A stretch of 7,192 nt of DNA from Caldifarciminota bacterium UBA3079. GTDB taxonomy: Bacteria > Hydrothermota > Tepidihabitantia > Tepidihabitantales > Tepidihabitantaceae. Below are positions 1 through 6,602 of this stretch, one piece after another. The first letter of the stretch is position 1, and the number at the start of each line of letters is the position of its first letter. Location: the NCBI GenBank assembly GCA_002366635.1, contig DFBN01000073.1, positions 1-7,192 of the forward strand, given 5' to 3'. The notes under the pieces were generated by a model. The model was not told where the DNA came from. It searched no databases and saw only the letters and a program-made list of their open reading frames with translations. Position numbers and translations under genes: made by a program.

Positions 1-985
1 GCATTCGGCGGATTGTTTCGATGAAGGCTTCGATTCGGAGTCTGGATTTGGTGTCCAGCGGGCCGGGGTTGTCGCCTTCCAGCGTGAGAATCGGTAGTCC
101 TGCCAGCTTTTTGCGGATGACGATGTCCTGAATCTGGCGGAAGCAGAATGCCTGAACATAGTGGATGATGCCGTCAATGTGCCTTCGGCGGATTTCAGTC
201 TTGATGTTGCGGATGCGGCCATAGATATCATAAGGATAGGTATAACGGGTGTATTGGGTTATGATGCTGCGGGTTCGGAACGGCATCGAGAACTGGCGCT
301 GGGTTTCGTTGAATACCACTCGGGCACCGCATTTCTCGATGTATTCGTAGATGTCGTCGAATATCGGTGGCACCCCGATGAATCCGAGTCGGATGTCTTC
401 TGAGAGTGGTTTTCGCTTGCGGGTTTGTTCGAGGAATTCTTTCGCTGCCAGAGCGAACCGGGTCGGGTCGGTATTGAAATCGCTGCATTGGACTTGCCAG
501 AGGTGGTTTTCTTTGCCAGTGACTTTGTTTTCCCGCCAGGTGAGCCGGTCAATCTGATGGACGATGCCGCGCACTTTGTCGCATCGTTGTTTGGCCTTTT
601 TTACTTGTGCGGTGCTGACCCGGAAATGGCGGCAAAGACTCTTTATTTGGGCGTTGAGCACGACCTGGTCGCGGTCATAAGGGAACCCGAACGGAATTAT
701 CCGGACATGGTGTTCCATCAGGGTTTCCATCAGGGCATGGGTATTGGAGCAGTCGCCTTCAGTAACCGCAATGACGGTTTTGATGTGGTGTTTGAGCACG
801 GTCGAGTAGATGCCTTTTATCCAGCCGCAGACGGTAGTGGAGAATCCGTCCCATTCGGCTTTGTTGATTAAGGTATCACGGTCATTGTCAGTAATGAACA
901 GGTTGTTCAGGTCGATCGGAATGAGTCCGGCCGCAATGATAACCTCAACCGGGATGGTAGTAGTGAAACCGATTCGCTTGTCCAT
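1..985 (-). CDS. 2-hydroxyacyl-CoA dehydratase family protein (HgdB/COG1775-like), 3' end beyond window
   Basis: The gene is open for 328 codons from ATG at 985 down to the window edge, so the C-terminus is missing. I translated it by hand on the minus strand. The N-terminus reads RIGFTTTIPVEVIIAAG, and the late part has HYVQAFCFRQIQ (275-286) followed by LEGDNPGPLDTKSRLRIEAF (302-321). Both are typical of the D-component family that binds a [4Fe-4S] cluster. Cys53 (VCGWIKG), Cys79 (EGDCSNTH) and Cys281 (AFCFRQ) are spaced like the three cluster ligands of characterised dehydratase subunits; assigning them as ligands is inference. Characterised members (HgdAB, FldBC, HadBC) are two-subunit enzymes that eliminate water from (R)-2-hydroxyacyl-CoA after activation by an ATP-dependent ferredoxin-like activator. 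This protein resembles the shorter stand-alone relatives common in anaerobes, whose substrate I cannot name. No partner subunit or activator is visible in the window. It is divergent from the operon at 1068. No Shine-Dalgarno precedes the ATG. Confidence 0.88.
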   Translation of the reverse strand, partial: MDKRIGFTTTIPVEVIIAAGLIPIDLNNLFITDNDRDTLINKAEWDGFSTTVCGWIKGIYSTVLKHHIKTVIAVTEGDCSNTHALMETLMEHHVRIIPFGFPYDRDQVVLNAQIKSLCRHFRVSTAQVKKAKQRCDKVRGIVHQIDRLTWRENKVTGKENHLWQVQCSDFNTDPTRFALAAKEFLEQTRKRKPLSEDIRLGFIGVPPIFDDIYEYIEKCGARVVFNETQRQFSMPFRTRSIITQYTRYTYPYDIYGRIRNIKTEIRRRHIDGIIHYVQAFCFRQIQDIVIRKKLAGLPILTLEGDNPGPLDTKSRLRIEAFIETIRRM

Positions 986-990
986 GGATG

Positions 991-1022
991 TTTATGTTGC
1001 TTTGAGAAAGGCCTGATGTCAA
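991..1022 (-). promoter_or_regulatory. Candidate promoter of the dehydratase-family gene
   Basis: On the minus strand a perfect -35 hexamer TTGACA lies at 1022-1017. The -10 is less clear. CAACAT at 999-994 has the preferred 17-bp spacing but only three matches to TATAAT. CATAAA at 996-991 has four matches but a 20-bp spacer. Either would place +1 within about two bases of the ATG at 985. Together with the lack of any purine-rich Shine-Dalgarno, this hints at a leaderless or almost leaderless transcript. The -35 is convincing and the -10 is weak. Confidence 0.4.
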
Positions 1023-1031
1023 ATAACATCA
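1014..1031. promoter_or_regulatory. Operator-like palindrome in the divergent promoter region
   Basis: A perfect inverted repeat TGATGT-N6-ACATCA spans 18 bp. It covers the -35 hexamer of the minus-strand promoter and ends one base before the -35 of the plus-strand promoter. A dimeric helix-turn-helix regulator bound here could block both directions. I do not assign it to a regulator family. The half-site spacing is compatible with several, and no regulator gene lies in the window. Confidence 0.4.
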
Positions 1032-1032
1032 A

Positions 1033-1068
1033 TTGACTTGGGTGTCTTGTTGTTTTATCTTAAACAGA
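1033..1068 (+). promoter_or_regulatory. Promoter of the five-gene operon, predicted leaderless start
   Basis: The -35 is TTGACT (1033-1038, five of six consensus bases). A 17-bp spacer follows, then the -10 TATCTT (1056-1061, four of six). The usual distance from the -10 puts +1 at about 1068, which is the A of the first gene's ATG. No Shine-Dalgarno is present between the -10 and the ATG. A leaderless mRNA is therefore the simplest reading. Confidence 0.6.
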
Positions 1069-2111
1069 TGTCAGAACAGTTGAGCTTGCATGAGTTGCAC
1101 CAGTGGCTGCAAAGATATGGGCCGGTCGGACAGGCCGGCGATAAAACGGTCATGGTGCGTAAGGCCGATGGTGTCTGGCTGGAGACACAAGAGGGTAAGC
1201 GGTTATTGGATTTTTCTGCCGGAGGTTTGATACCAATGGGATACAGTTATCCCGGTCTTCCCGGTGCACCGGGACAGCCCGAGCAGGGCTGGGTCGGGCC
1301 TGGTACCGAAAGGGCAGAGCGGGTTTTCCTGATGCATAAGCTGGCCGAGATTGTGCCGGGCGGGATGAACCGCAGGGTGCTTTTGTGCGATTCGGGCCGC
1401 GAGGCACTTGCCAGGGCAGTCGTTCTTGCAACGAATGCATCGGGCAGGAAAAAGGTTGCCTATCTTGCCGAGGTTCCAGGCGATGGTGTATCGTTCGGTT
1501 CAGATGTCGGAGCGGTCGTTGTCCATCCTTTTGATTCCAGGGTCGGTCAGGCAGCGGAATTCTGCCGAAAGAACGATGCTTTGTTGATAGACGATGAAAC
1601 CATGATGGCACCGGGAATGAGCGGCAAGATGTTTGCGATTGAGTGGGCCGGTGTCCGGCCAGATGTTTATGTGCTGGGCCGTGGTCTTGCAATGGGTTTG
1701 GCTTTTGGTGCGTGCGTCACCGGCAGTTCTGCTCTTCGCTGGGACCGTAATTCGACTGGCGGGAGTCCGGCTGGCTGCGCGGTTGCATTGGAGTTCATCG
1801 AGCTTCTGGAAAGCGGTTTTCTCAAGAAGGCAAGTATCATGGGTGCATATCTGCAGGACCGGCTTGCCGGTTTTGCGGGTTCAGGCATAGCAGAGCAGGT
1901 TTTGGGTATCGGTTTTGTGCTGAGCTTGCGGTTCGGCAGTGCAGGTATGGCTGCCGGTTTTGCAGCGGGTTGTCAGGACCGGGGTCTGTTGCTGAGTTCG
2001 GTGGGGAAGCGGACGGTCGGGGTCTGGCCGCCACTGGTGGTGAAAAAAGAGGAGATTGACCAGGCGGTCGAGATTATGAAGCGGGTGCTGGCAAGGCTTG
2101 GCAATGGCTAG
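1068..2111 (+). CDS. Class III aminotransferase-like protein lacking the PLP lysine (probable pseudoenzyme)
   Basis: This is a 347-residue protein; class III (ArgD/GabT-type) aminotransferases usually have 390-450. Landmarks in order are GVWLETQEGKRLLDFSAGG (35-53, normally the entry motif before a GHxHP stretch), CDSGREAL (107-114, matching NSGTEA), LIDDETMMAPGMSGKMFA (173-190, matching the DEVQTGxGRTG motif), a lysine-motif region VLGRGLAMG (202-210), NSTGGSPAGCAVALEFIELL (229-248) and a C-terminal WPPLVVKKEEID (320-331). The pyridine-nitrogen aspartate (D176) and phosphate-contact threonine (T230) appear kept. The Schiff-base lysine is Arg205 (codon CGT, 1680-1682), the family Gln after DEV is Met179, and the YHG and EP(V/I)QG motifs are absent. 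The C-terminal substrate arginine before PPL is also gone. Transaminase activity is therefore unlikely. I chose ATG 1068 because the in-frame TTG at 1038 lies inside the promoter. The gene overlaps tilS by 8 nt. A non-catalytic or partner role is inference, and the function is unknown. Confidence 0.85.
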   Translation: MSEQLSLHELHQWLQRYGPVGQAGDKTVMVRKADGVWLETQEGKRLLDFSAGGLIPMGYSYPGLPGAPGQPEQGWVGPGTERAERVFLMHKLAEIVPGGMNRRVLLCDSGREALARAVVLATNASGRKKVAYLAEVPGDGVSFGSDVGAVVVHPFDSRVGQAAEFCRKNDALLIDDETMMAPGMSGKMFAIEWAGVRPDVYVLGRGLAMGLAFGACVTGSSALRWDRNSTGGSPAGCAVALEFIELLESGFLKKASIMGAYLQDRLAGFAGSGIAEQVLGIGFVLSLRFGSAGMAAGFAAGCQDRGLLLSSVGKRTVGVWPPLVVKKEEIDQAVEIMKRVLARLGNG

Positions 2112-3084
2112 GAAGCGGCGGCTGTCGGTGCTTGGACAGTTTCTGGCTACGGTAGAAGGGGCCGGGCTTTTTCCTTATGGTGGCCGTGTCCTGGTAGCGG
2201 TTTCGGGCGGTGCGGATTCGATGTGCCTTCTTGATTTACTGCGCACAGTCGTTCCGCGCTGGAATCTTGAGCTTTCCGGGTTCCATATGAATCACGGGTT
2301 GAGGCAGACCGCCAAGCGTGACGAGGATTTTGTCAGGCGGGTTTTTACCGATGCAGGAATCAGGTTTGTAGTAGTGCATTCCGATGTTGCCGGTTATGCA
2401 CGGCGTCACCGGGTAGGGCTTGAAGAAGCGGGTCGCGTGTTAAGGTATCGTAATCTGGAAAGGGTAGCGCATCGTTTTGAATGTAACCGCATCGCCCTGG
2501 GTCATACTGCGGATGATAACCTTGAGACGACGCTTTTGAATCTGACGCGTGGCACAGGACCGCATGGACTTGCAGGAATTCCGCTGCGCCGCGGCAAGGT
2601 TGTGCGGCCGCTGATTGATATCGAGAGGGAAAGGATAGTGCGGTATCTCAGGGCGCGTGGTATCGCCTGGGTCGAGGACGAAACCAATAAAGAGGCGCGC
2701 TACAAAAGGAATCTGGTAAGGCATGAGGCACTGGTTTCGCTGCGGAAGATAAATCCTGCTGTTGTTGCCAATGCCCGGCGGACCGCCCGGTTACTGGATG
2801 CGGAAAACGCATATCTAGACGCACTGGCGGCTCAGGCCCTGGATATGGTAGCTGTGCAGGGAAGACGCACTTTGATTGACATCGGCAGGTTCAATCTCTA
2901 TAATCTGGTGCTGAAGCGAAGAATGGTAAAGCAGTTTTTACCCGGATTGGACTCGGAAGGTATCGACCGAGTGATTGAGTTCTGTGGCAGTCACTCAACC
3001 GGTTGTCTGGTGGTGAAGAAATCCGTGCGGTTGCATCGCCGCAATAATATGCTGGAAGTGGTTTCGAGGAAAAGAAATGGCTAA
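2104..3084 (+). CDS. tilS: tRNA(Ile)-lysidine synthase
   Basis: TilS adenylates C34 of tRNA-Ile(CAU) with ATP and replaces the O2 with lysine. This makes lysidine, so the tRNA reads AUA and is charged with isoleucine; the enzyme is cytosolic. The 326-residue product has the PP-loop SGGADS (34-39), HMNHGLR (61-67), GHTADDNLETTLLNLTRG (133-150) followed by GLAGI, RPLIDIERERI (168-178), and EDETN followed by KRNLVR (191-206), all in family order. A short C-terminal part (about 250-326) remains. The length is close to short thermophile-type TilS rather than the roughly 430-residue E. coli form. I chose ATG 2104 over the in-frame TTG at 2098 because AAGG at 2093-2096 lies seven bases upstream of the ATG. 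The start overlaps the preceding stop (ATGGCTAG) and the end overlaps ftsH (ATGGCTAA). This suggests translational coupling. Lysine is both its substrate and the end product of the pathway served by dapA and dapB downstream. Confidence 0.96.
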   Translation: MARKRRLSVLGQFLATVEGAGLFPYGGRVLVAVSGGADSMCLLDLLRTVVPRWNLELSGFHMNHGLRQTAKRDEDFVRRVFTDAGIRFVVVHSDVAGYARRHRVGLEEAGRVLRYRNLERVAHRFECNRIALGHTADDNLETTLLNLTRGTGPHGLAGIPLRRGKVVRPLIDIERERIVRYLRARGIAWVEDETNKEARYKRNLVRHEALVSLRKINPAVVANARRTARLLDAENAYLDALAAQALDMVAVQGRRTLIDIGRFNLYNLVLKRRMVKQFLPGLDSEGIDRVIEFCGSHSTGCLVVKKSVRLHRRNNMLEVVSRKRNG

Positions 3085-4945
3085 TAAGACTCAGGGAAAG
3101 AAACTCTTCGGGCCTTTGATGATATGGCTTCTTGTATTTCTTGCTGCCTGGGCAGCCTGGAAATTCTTTTCATCCCAGTATAAGAACAAAGTAAGCGTAA
3201 TAAATTACACCGATTTTATCAAAGAGCTTGATAAGGGAAATGTAGTCGAGGTCACTCTTGTTGAGCGGGAACTGTCCGGCCGGCTGAAAGAGAAATCCGA
3301 AGTGTCGACTCCCAAAGGTAAGGTTCTCTACAGCAACTTCAAGACTTATACACCCGAAGACCCGCAGCTCGTTGCCCGTCTGCTCAAAGCCGGGGTCAGG
3401 GTAAGCGCTCATGCGCCGTCTCAATGGGGCACAATCATAATAAGCATCCTTCCTTGGCTTTTGATAATCGGTGTCTGGATACTGTTCATGAGGCGGATGT
3501 CGTCGGGCCAGGATAAGGCGTTCATGTTCGGCAAATCAAAGGCCCGACCGATGGCTTCAGACCGGCCGAAAGTGACTTTTGCCGATGTCGCGGGGGTAGA
3601 AGAGGCAAAGGAAGAGTTGAGCGAGGTTATCGAATTCCTCAAGGCACCACACAAGTTTCAGCGACTGGGCGGCAGAATTCCCAAGGGTGTGCTTCTCGTG
3701 GGGCCGACTGGAACCGGAAAGACCCTGCTTGCCAAAGCGGTTGCAGGCGAGGCCGAGGTGCCGTTCCTTTCCATTTCAGGTTCGGACTTTGTGGAGATGT
3801 TCGTCGGGGTCGGCGCGGCCCGGGTCAGGGATTTATTCAACCAGGGCAAACGGAATGCGCCTTGTATTATCTTTATTGATGAGATTGATGCGGTCGGCAG
3901 GCAGCGTGGTGCAGGTATCGGCGGCGGACACGATGAGCGTGAGCAGACTTTGAATCAGCTTCTGGTGGAGATGGACGGTTTTCAAACCACCGAAGGCGTA
4001 ATCATCATGGCGGCCACCAATCGGCCCGACATCCTGGACCATGCACTGCTGAGACCCGGCAGGTTTGACCGGCAGATTGTTGTTGACCCGCCTGATGTGC
4101 TCGGCCGGGAAGGAATCCTCAAGGTTCACATCCGCAAGATTACAATGGGCGACGGTGTGAATCTGAAGGTGCTGGCACGGGGCACCCCGGGTTTCACCGG
4201 TGCTGATTTGGCGAATATGGTGAACGAGGCGGCACTGCTTGCAGCCCGGAAAGGCAGGTCTGCAGTAGCGATGCAGGATTTTGAGGATGCAAAAGACAAA
4301 GTCCTGATGGGTGTGGAGCGCAGGAGTCTGCTGATAAGCGACGAAGAGAAACGCTGGATTGCATATCATGAGGCCGGCCATACCCTGGTTTCGCGGATGA
4401 TTCCAGGGACCGACCCGATTCATAAAGTGTCGATAATCCCGCGGGGCCGGGCTTTGGGCATCACTCAGCAGTTGCCCCTGGACGATAAGCGGATTTATTC
4501 GCGCAAATACTGTCTGAATCAACTAGCAGTGATGCTTGGGGGCCGGGCCGCTGAGCAGCTCATTTTCGGCGAGGTCTCGACCGGTGCTCACGATGATATT
4601 GAAAAGGCCACAACGCTGGCCAAGAAGATGGTATGTGAATGGGGGATGAGCGCCGAGGTCGGGCCTTTGACATTCGGTAAGGAGAGTGACCAGATTTTCC
4701 TGGGTCGGGAACTGGGTATGCACCGGACATTCTCAGAGGAAACCGCTCGGGTCATTGATAATGAAATCCGCCGCTTTGTGGAAGAGCAGGCAGAGCGCGC
4801 CTACAAGATTGTCACCGAGAACAAAGACAAACTGGATAAGCTGGCCCATGTCCTGCTTGAAAAGGAGAACCTTTCAGGCGAAGAGGTTGACAAGATTCTA
4901 GGAATCAACCAGGCCGATTCCGAGAACAATCCTAAGGAAGCTTGA
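3077..4945 (+). CDS. ftsH: ATP-dependent zinc metalloprotease FtsH
   Basis: FtsH is a hexameric, inner-membrane-anchored AAA+ protease that degrades misassembled membrane proteins and some regulatory cytosolic proteins. The 622-residue product has TM1 (about 11-31), a small extracytoplasmic domain (32-116) and TM2 (about 118-138). The AAA module follows: Walker A GPTGTGKT (209-216), pore loop FVG (242-244), Walker B IIFIDE (264-269) and second region of homology [20 protein letters not shown] (315-334), with arginine fingers R326 and R329. The M41 domain has the zinc motif HEAGH (431-435, catalytic E432) and the third ligand D507 in [10 protein letters not shown]. All protease residues are present. 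The one oddity is T211 in the Walker A motif, where the family almost always has proline. ATG 3077 is supported by GAGGA at 3066-3070. Proximity to tilS is a common bacterial arrangement; dapA directly after ftsH is less usual. The stop overlaps the dapA start by one base. Confidence 0.98.
   Translation: MANKTQGKKLFGPLMIWLLVFLAAWAAWKFFSSQYKNKVSVINYTDFIKELDKGNVVEVTLVERELSGRLKEKSEVSTPKGKVLYSNFKTYTPEDPQLVARLLKAGVRVSAHAPSQWGTIIISILPWLLIIGVWILFMRRMSSGQDKAFMFGKSKARPMASDRPKVTFADVAGVEEAKEELSEVIEFLKAPHKFQRLGGRIPKGVLLVGPTGTGKTLLAKAVAGEAEVPFLSISGSDFVEMFVGVGAARVRDLFNQGKRNAPCIIFIDEIDAVGRQRGAGIGGGHDEREQTLNQLLVEMDGFQTTEGVIIMAATNRPDILDHALLRPGRFDRQIVVDPPDVLGREGILKVHIRKITMGDGVNLKVLARGTPGFTGADLANMVNEAALLAARKGRSAVAMQDFEDAKDKVLMGVERRSLLISDEEKRWIAYHEAGHTLVSRMIPGTDPIHKVSIIPRGRALGITQQLPLDDKRIYSRKYCLNQLAVMLGGRAAEQLIFGEVSTGAHDDIEKATTLAKKMVCEWGMSAEVGPLTFGKESDQIFLGRELGMHRTFSEETARVIDNEIRRFVEEQAERAYKIVTENKDKLDKLAHVLLEKENLSGEEVDKILGINQADSENNPKEA
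4934..4940 (+). promoter_or_regulatory. Ribosome binding site deciding the dapA start
   Basis: AAGGAAG lies four bases before ATG 4945. It supports that ATG rather than the in-frame TTG at 4942. The site is inside the last codons of ftsH, so dapA translation is probably coupled to ftsH termination at the TGATG junction. Confidence 0.6.
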
Positions 4946-5838
4946 TGATTGCAGGCTGCATAACCGCACTGGTTACGCCTTTCCGCAATGGCAGGCTTGA
5001 TATCGCGGGTTTACGGCGCAATGTCAAATTTCAGCTCAAGCACAGGGTTAGTGGCGTTCTTGTCGGAGGCTCGACCGGTGAAGCGCCAGCTTTGACCGAG
5101 AAGGAAAGAGAAAAGGCGATAACGACTGTAGTCAGTGAGGTCAGGGGCCGTATCCCGGTCATGGTCGGAGCCGGGACCAACAGCACGGCCAAGTCAATAA
5201 GGGTTGTGCGTCAGGCCAAACAGCTTGGTGCGGATGCTGTGCTTGTGGTTGCCCCTTATTATGTGAAGCCGACTCAGGAAGGGCTGTATCGCCATTTCCG
5301 TACTATTGCCGAAGCGGTTGACATACCGATTGTTGTTTACAATATTCCCGGCCGATGCTCGGTGAATATCGAGCCGGCAACAATCGAAAAGATGGTCAGG
5401 AATTGCCCGGGGATTATTGGTGTGAAAGAGGCGTCCGGAAGGTTGGACCAGGCAAGTGAGATAATCCAGAGGTGCGGGGACCGGGTTTCAGTGCTGTCTG
5501 GGGACGATTCCCTTACCCTTCCGATTCTTTCGGTAGGGGGCAAGGGTGTTGTGTCAGTTGTTTCCAATCTGGTGCCAGAGGATGTAGTGCTGCTTATTGA
5601 GTATTACTTAGGAGGAAAGATAAATCCGGCCGCCAAATTGCACTGCCGGCTTTATCCTTTGATTAAGGCACTTTTTGTCGAGACAAATCCGATTCCTGTC
5701 AAAGCCGCAATGGAAATGGTCGGTATGGCCGCGGGCGAACCCAGGCTGCCTCTGGTTCCTTTAAGCAAAAATGGCCGCCGTGTTGTCAGGAAAAGGCTGA
5801 AAGAATACGGGCTGAATATAGTAAGAAGGGATATTTGA
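4945..5838 (+). CDS. dapA: 4-hydroxy-tetrahydrodipicolinate synthase
   Basis: DapA condenses pyruvate with aspartate 4-semialdehyde, the first committed step toward diaminopimelate and lysine. The 297-residue (beta/alpha)8 protein has a normal length. It has TALVTPF (7-13), GGSTGEAPAL (41-50), APYY (103-106), VVYNIPGR (130-137) and IIGVKEASG (157-165), with K161 as the Schiff-base lysine, Y132 as the catalytic tyrosine and R137 as the likely carboxylate-binding arginine. The first threonine of the usual GTTGE motif is serine (S43), a conservative change also common in the wider DapA/NanA superfamily. NanA or another aldolase of the superfamily is thus the main alternative. Direct coupling to a clear dapB makes DapA by far the better call. 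Start ATG 4945 shares its A with the ftsH stop TGA, and the stop overlaps the TTG start of dapB by 4 nt. Confidence 0.95.
   Translation: MIAGCITALVTPFRNGRLDIAGLRRNVKFQLKHRVSGVLVGGSTGEAPALTEKEREKAITTVVSEVRGRIPVMVGAGTNSTAKSIRVVRQAKQLGADAVLVVAPYYVKPTQEGLYRHFRTIAEAVDIPIVVYNIPGRCSVNIEPATIEKMVRNCPGIIGVKEASGRLDQASEIIQRCGDRVSVLSGDDSLTLPILSVGGKGVVSVVSNLVPEDVVLLIEYYLGGKINPAAKLHCRLYPLIKALFVETNPIPVKAAMEMVGMAAGEPRLPLVPLSKNGRRVVRKRLKEYGLNIVRRDI
5826..5830 (+). promoter_or_regulatory. Ribosome binding site supporting the TTG start of dapB
   Basis: AAGGG lies four bases upstream of TTG 5835, inside the last codons of dapA. No ATG or GTG that would leave the N-terminal nucleotide-binding motif intact is available, so this site fixes the unusual TTG start. 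Confidence 0.6.
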
Positions 5839-6602
5839 TTCACATCGGTCTTGTCGGTGCACGAGGCCGGATGGGCACAACCGTTGCCAAACTGCTAAAG
5901 AGTGAAAAGGATTTAATCCTTGGTGCCGGTGTTGAAGCAGCGGGCCATCCGGATTTGGGAATGCCGTATGGTCAAGGGAAACTGGAAAGTGACATCGGCA
6001 TAGTGCTGGACAGGATAGATATCGTTGTGGACTTTTCCAGTCCGTCCGGCCTGGAAAAGAGGGTGAGTAAATCCGCTGAAGCCGGCAAAGGTTATATATG
6101 CGGCATAACCGGTCTGGAAAAACAGCAGTTTGATGCGATGCAGCGGGCCGGTAAGCGAATCCCGGTAGTATATGCGCCGAATTTCTCGATTGGTGTGAAT
6201 GTCCTGTATCGGTTTGTCAAAGAAGCTGCCGAACTTCTGGGTCCTGATTATGATGTTGAGGTTGTTGAGTTGCACCACCGTGCCAAGGCTGATGCACCTT
6301 CAGGCACCGCATCAAGGATAGTCGAACTGTTGAAACAGACCGCTCGAAACAAGATAGTCTATGGACGGAAAGGTCAGGTGGGCTCAAAACCTATAGAAGA
6401 GGTCGGGGTGCATTCGATCCGGACCGGCGATGTGGTCGGAGAACATACGGTCATTTTCGGTGGGCCGGCCGAGCGTTTGGAATTGACCCACCGGGCTTCG
6501 AGCCGGGAGGCATTTGCCCATGGTGTGATTGCCGCAATAAAATTTATCAAGAAGCGGAATCCGGGATTCTACACGATGTCCCATGTCCTGGGACTGGCTT
6601 AG
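5835..6602 (+). CDS. dapB: 4-hydroxy-tetrahydrodipicolinate reductase
   Basis: DapB reduces the DapA product with NAD(P)H to tetrahydrodipicolinate. The 255-residue protein has the Rossmann motif GARGRMG (8-14) and VDFSSPSG (65-72). It has CGITGL (89-94), where the family usually reads GTTG, so Ile91 replaces the first Thr. It also has [12 protein letters not shown] (113-124), the catalytic [15 protein letters not shown] (145-159, with H147, H148 and K151), [13 protein letters not shown] (194-206) and a C-terminal VLGL. An acidic E34 ends beta-2 and is followed by Ala rather than the Arg found in E. coli, which hints at NADH preference (inference). TTG 5835 is the start because the first internal ATG encodes Met13 inside the Rossmann loop and would destroy it. 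The start overlaps the dapA stop (TTGA). The stop overlaps the hslV stop on the opposite strand. Confidence 0.96.
   Translation: MIHIGLVGARGRMGTTVAKLLKSEKDLILGAGVEAAGHPDLGMPYGQGKLESDIGIVLDRIDIVVDFSSPSGLEKRVSKSAEAGKGYICGITGLEKQQFDAMQRAGKRIPVVYAPNFSIGVNVLYRFVKEAAELLGPDYDVEVVELHHRAKADAPSGTASRIVELLKQTARNKIVYGRKGQVGSKPIEEVGVHSIRTGDVVGEHTVIFGGPAERLELTHRASSREAFAHGVIAAIKFIKKRNPGFYTMSHVLGLA
6578..6594. repeat. Small inverted repeat at the dapB 3' end
   Basis: GTCCCA and TGGGAC form a perfect 6-bp stem with a 5-nt loop. The repeat lies within the last codons of dapB and just past the hslV stop on the other strand. No T-tract follows it in either direction. If it acts in termination at this convergent junction it is weak or factor-dependent. 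Confidence 0.2.

Noticed and set aside
161..871. Plus-strand open frames (161-403 and 425-871) opposite the dehydratase gene
   Set aside because: The minus-strand frame is open throughout and carries the conserved dehydratase motifs. The plus-strand frames have no recognisable motif, and no start signal is visible before them.
1038..1067. Upstream TTG start for the aminotransferase-like gene
   Set aside because: The ten added codons lie in the promoter spacer and -10 and have no Shine-Dalgarno. ATG 1068 fits the predicted +1.
1150..1692. 180-codon minus-strand open frame
   Set aside because: It is antisense to the aminotransferase-like gene. It is rich in Arg, Pro and His, as expected from the reverse reading of GC-biased codons, and shows no family motif.
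3833..4522. 229-codon minus-strand open frame inside ftsH
   Set aside because: ftsH is unambiguous here, covering the AAA and protease motifs. The antisense frame shows no recognisable domain.
6557..6569. Inverted repeat GAATCC-G-GGATTC near the dapB end as a terminator
   Set aside because: The loop is a single base and no T-tract follows. It is coding sequence and probably chance.
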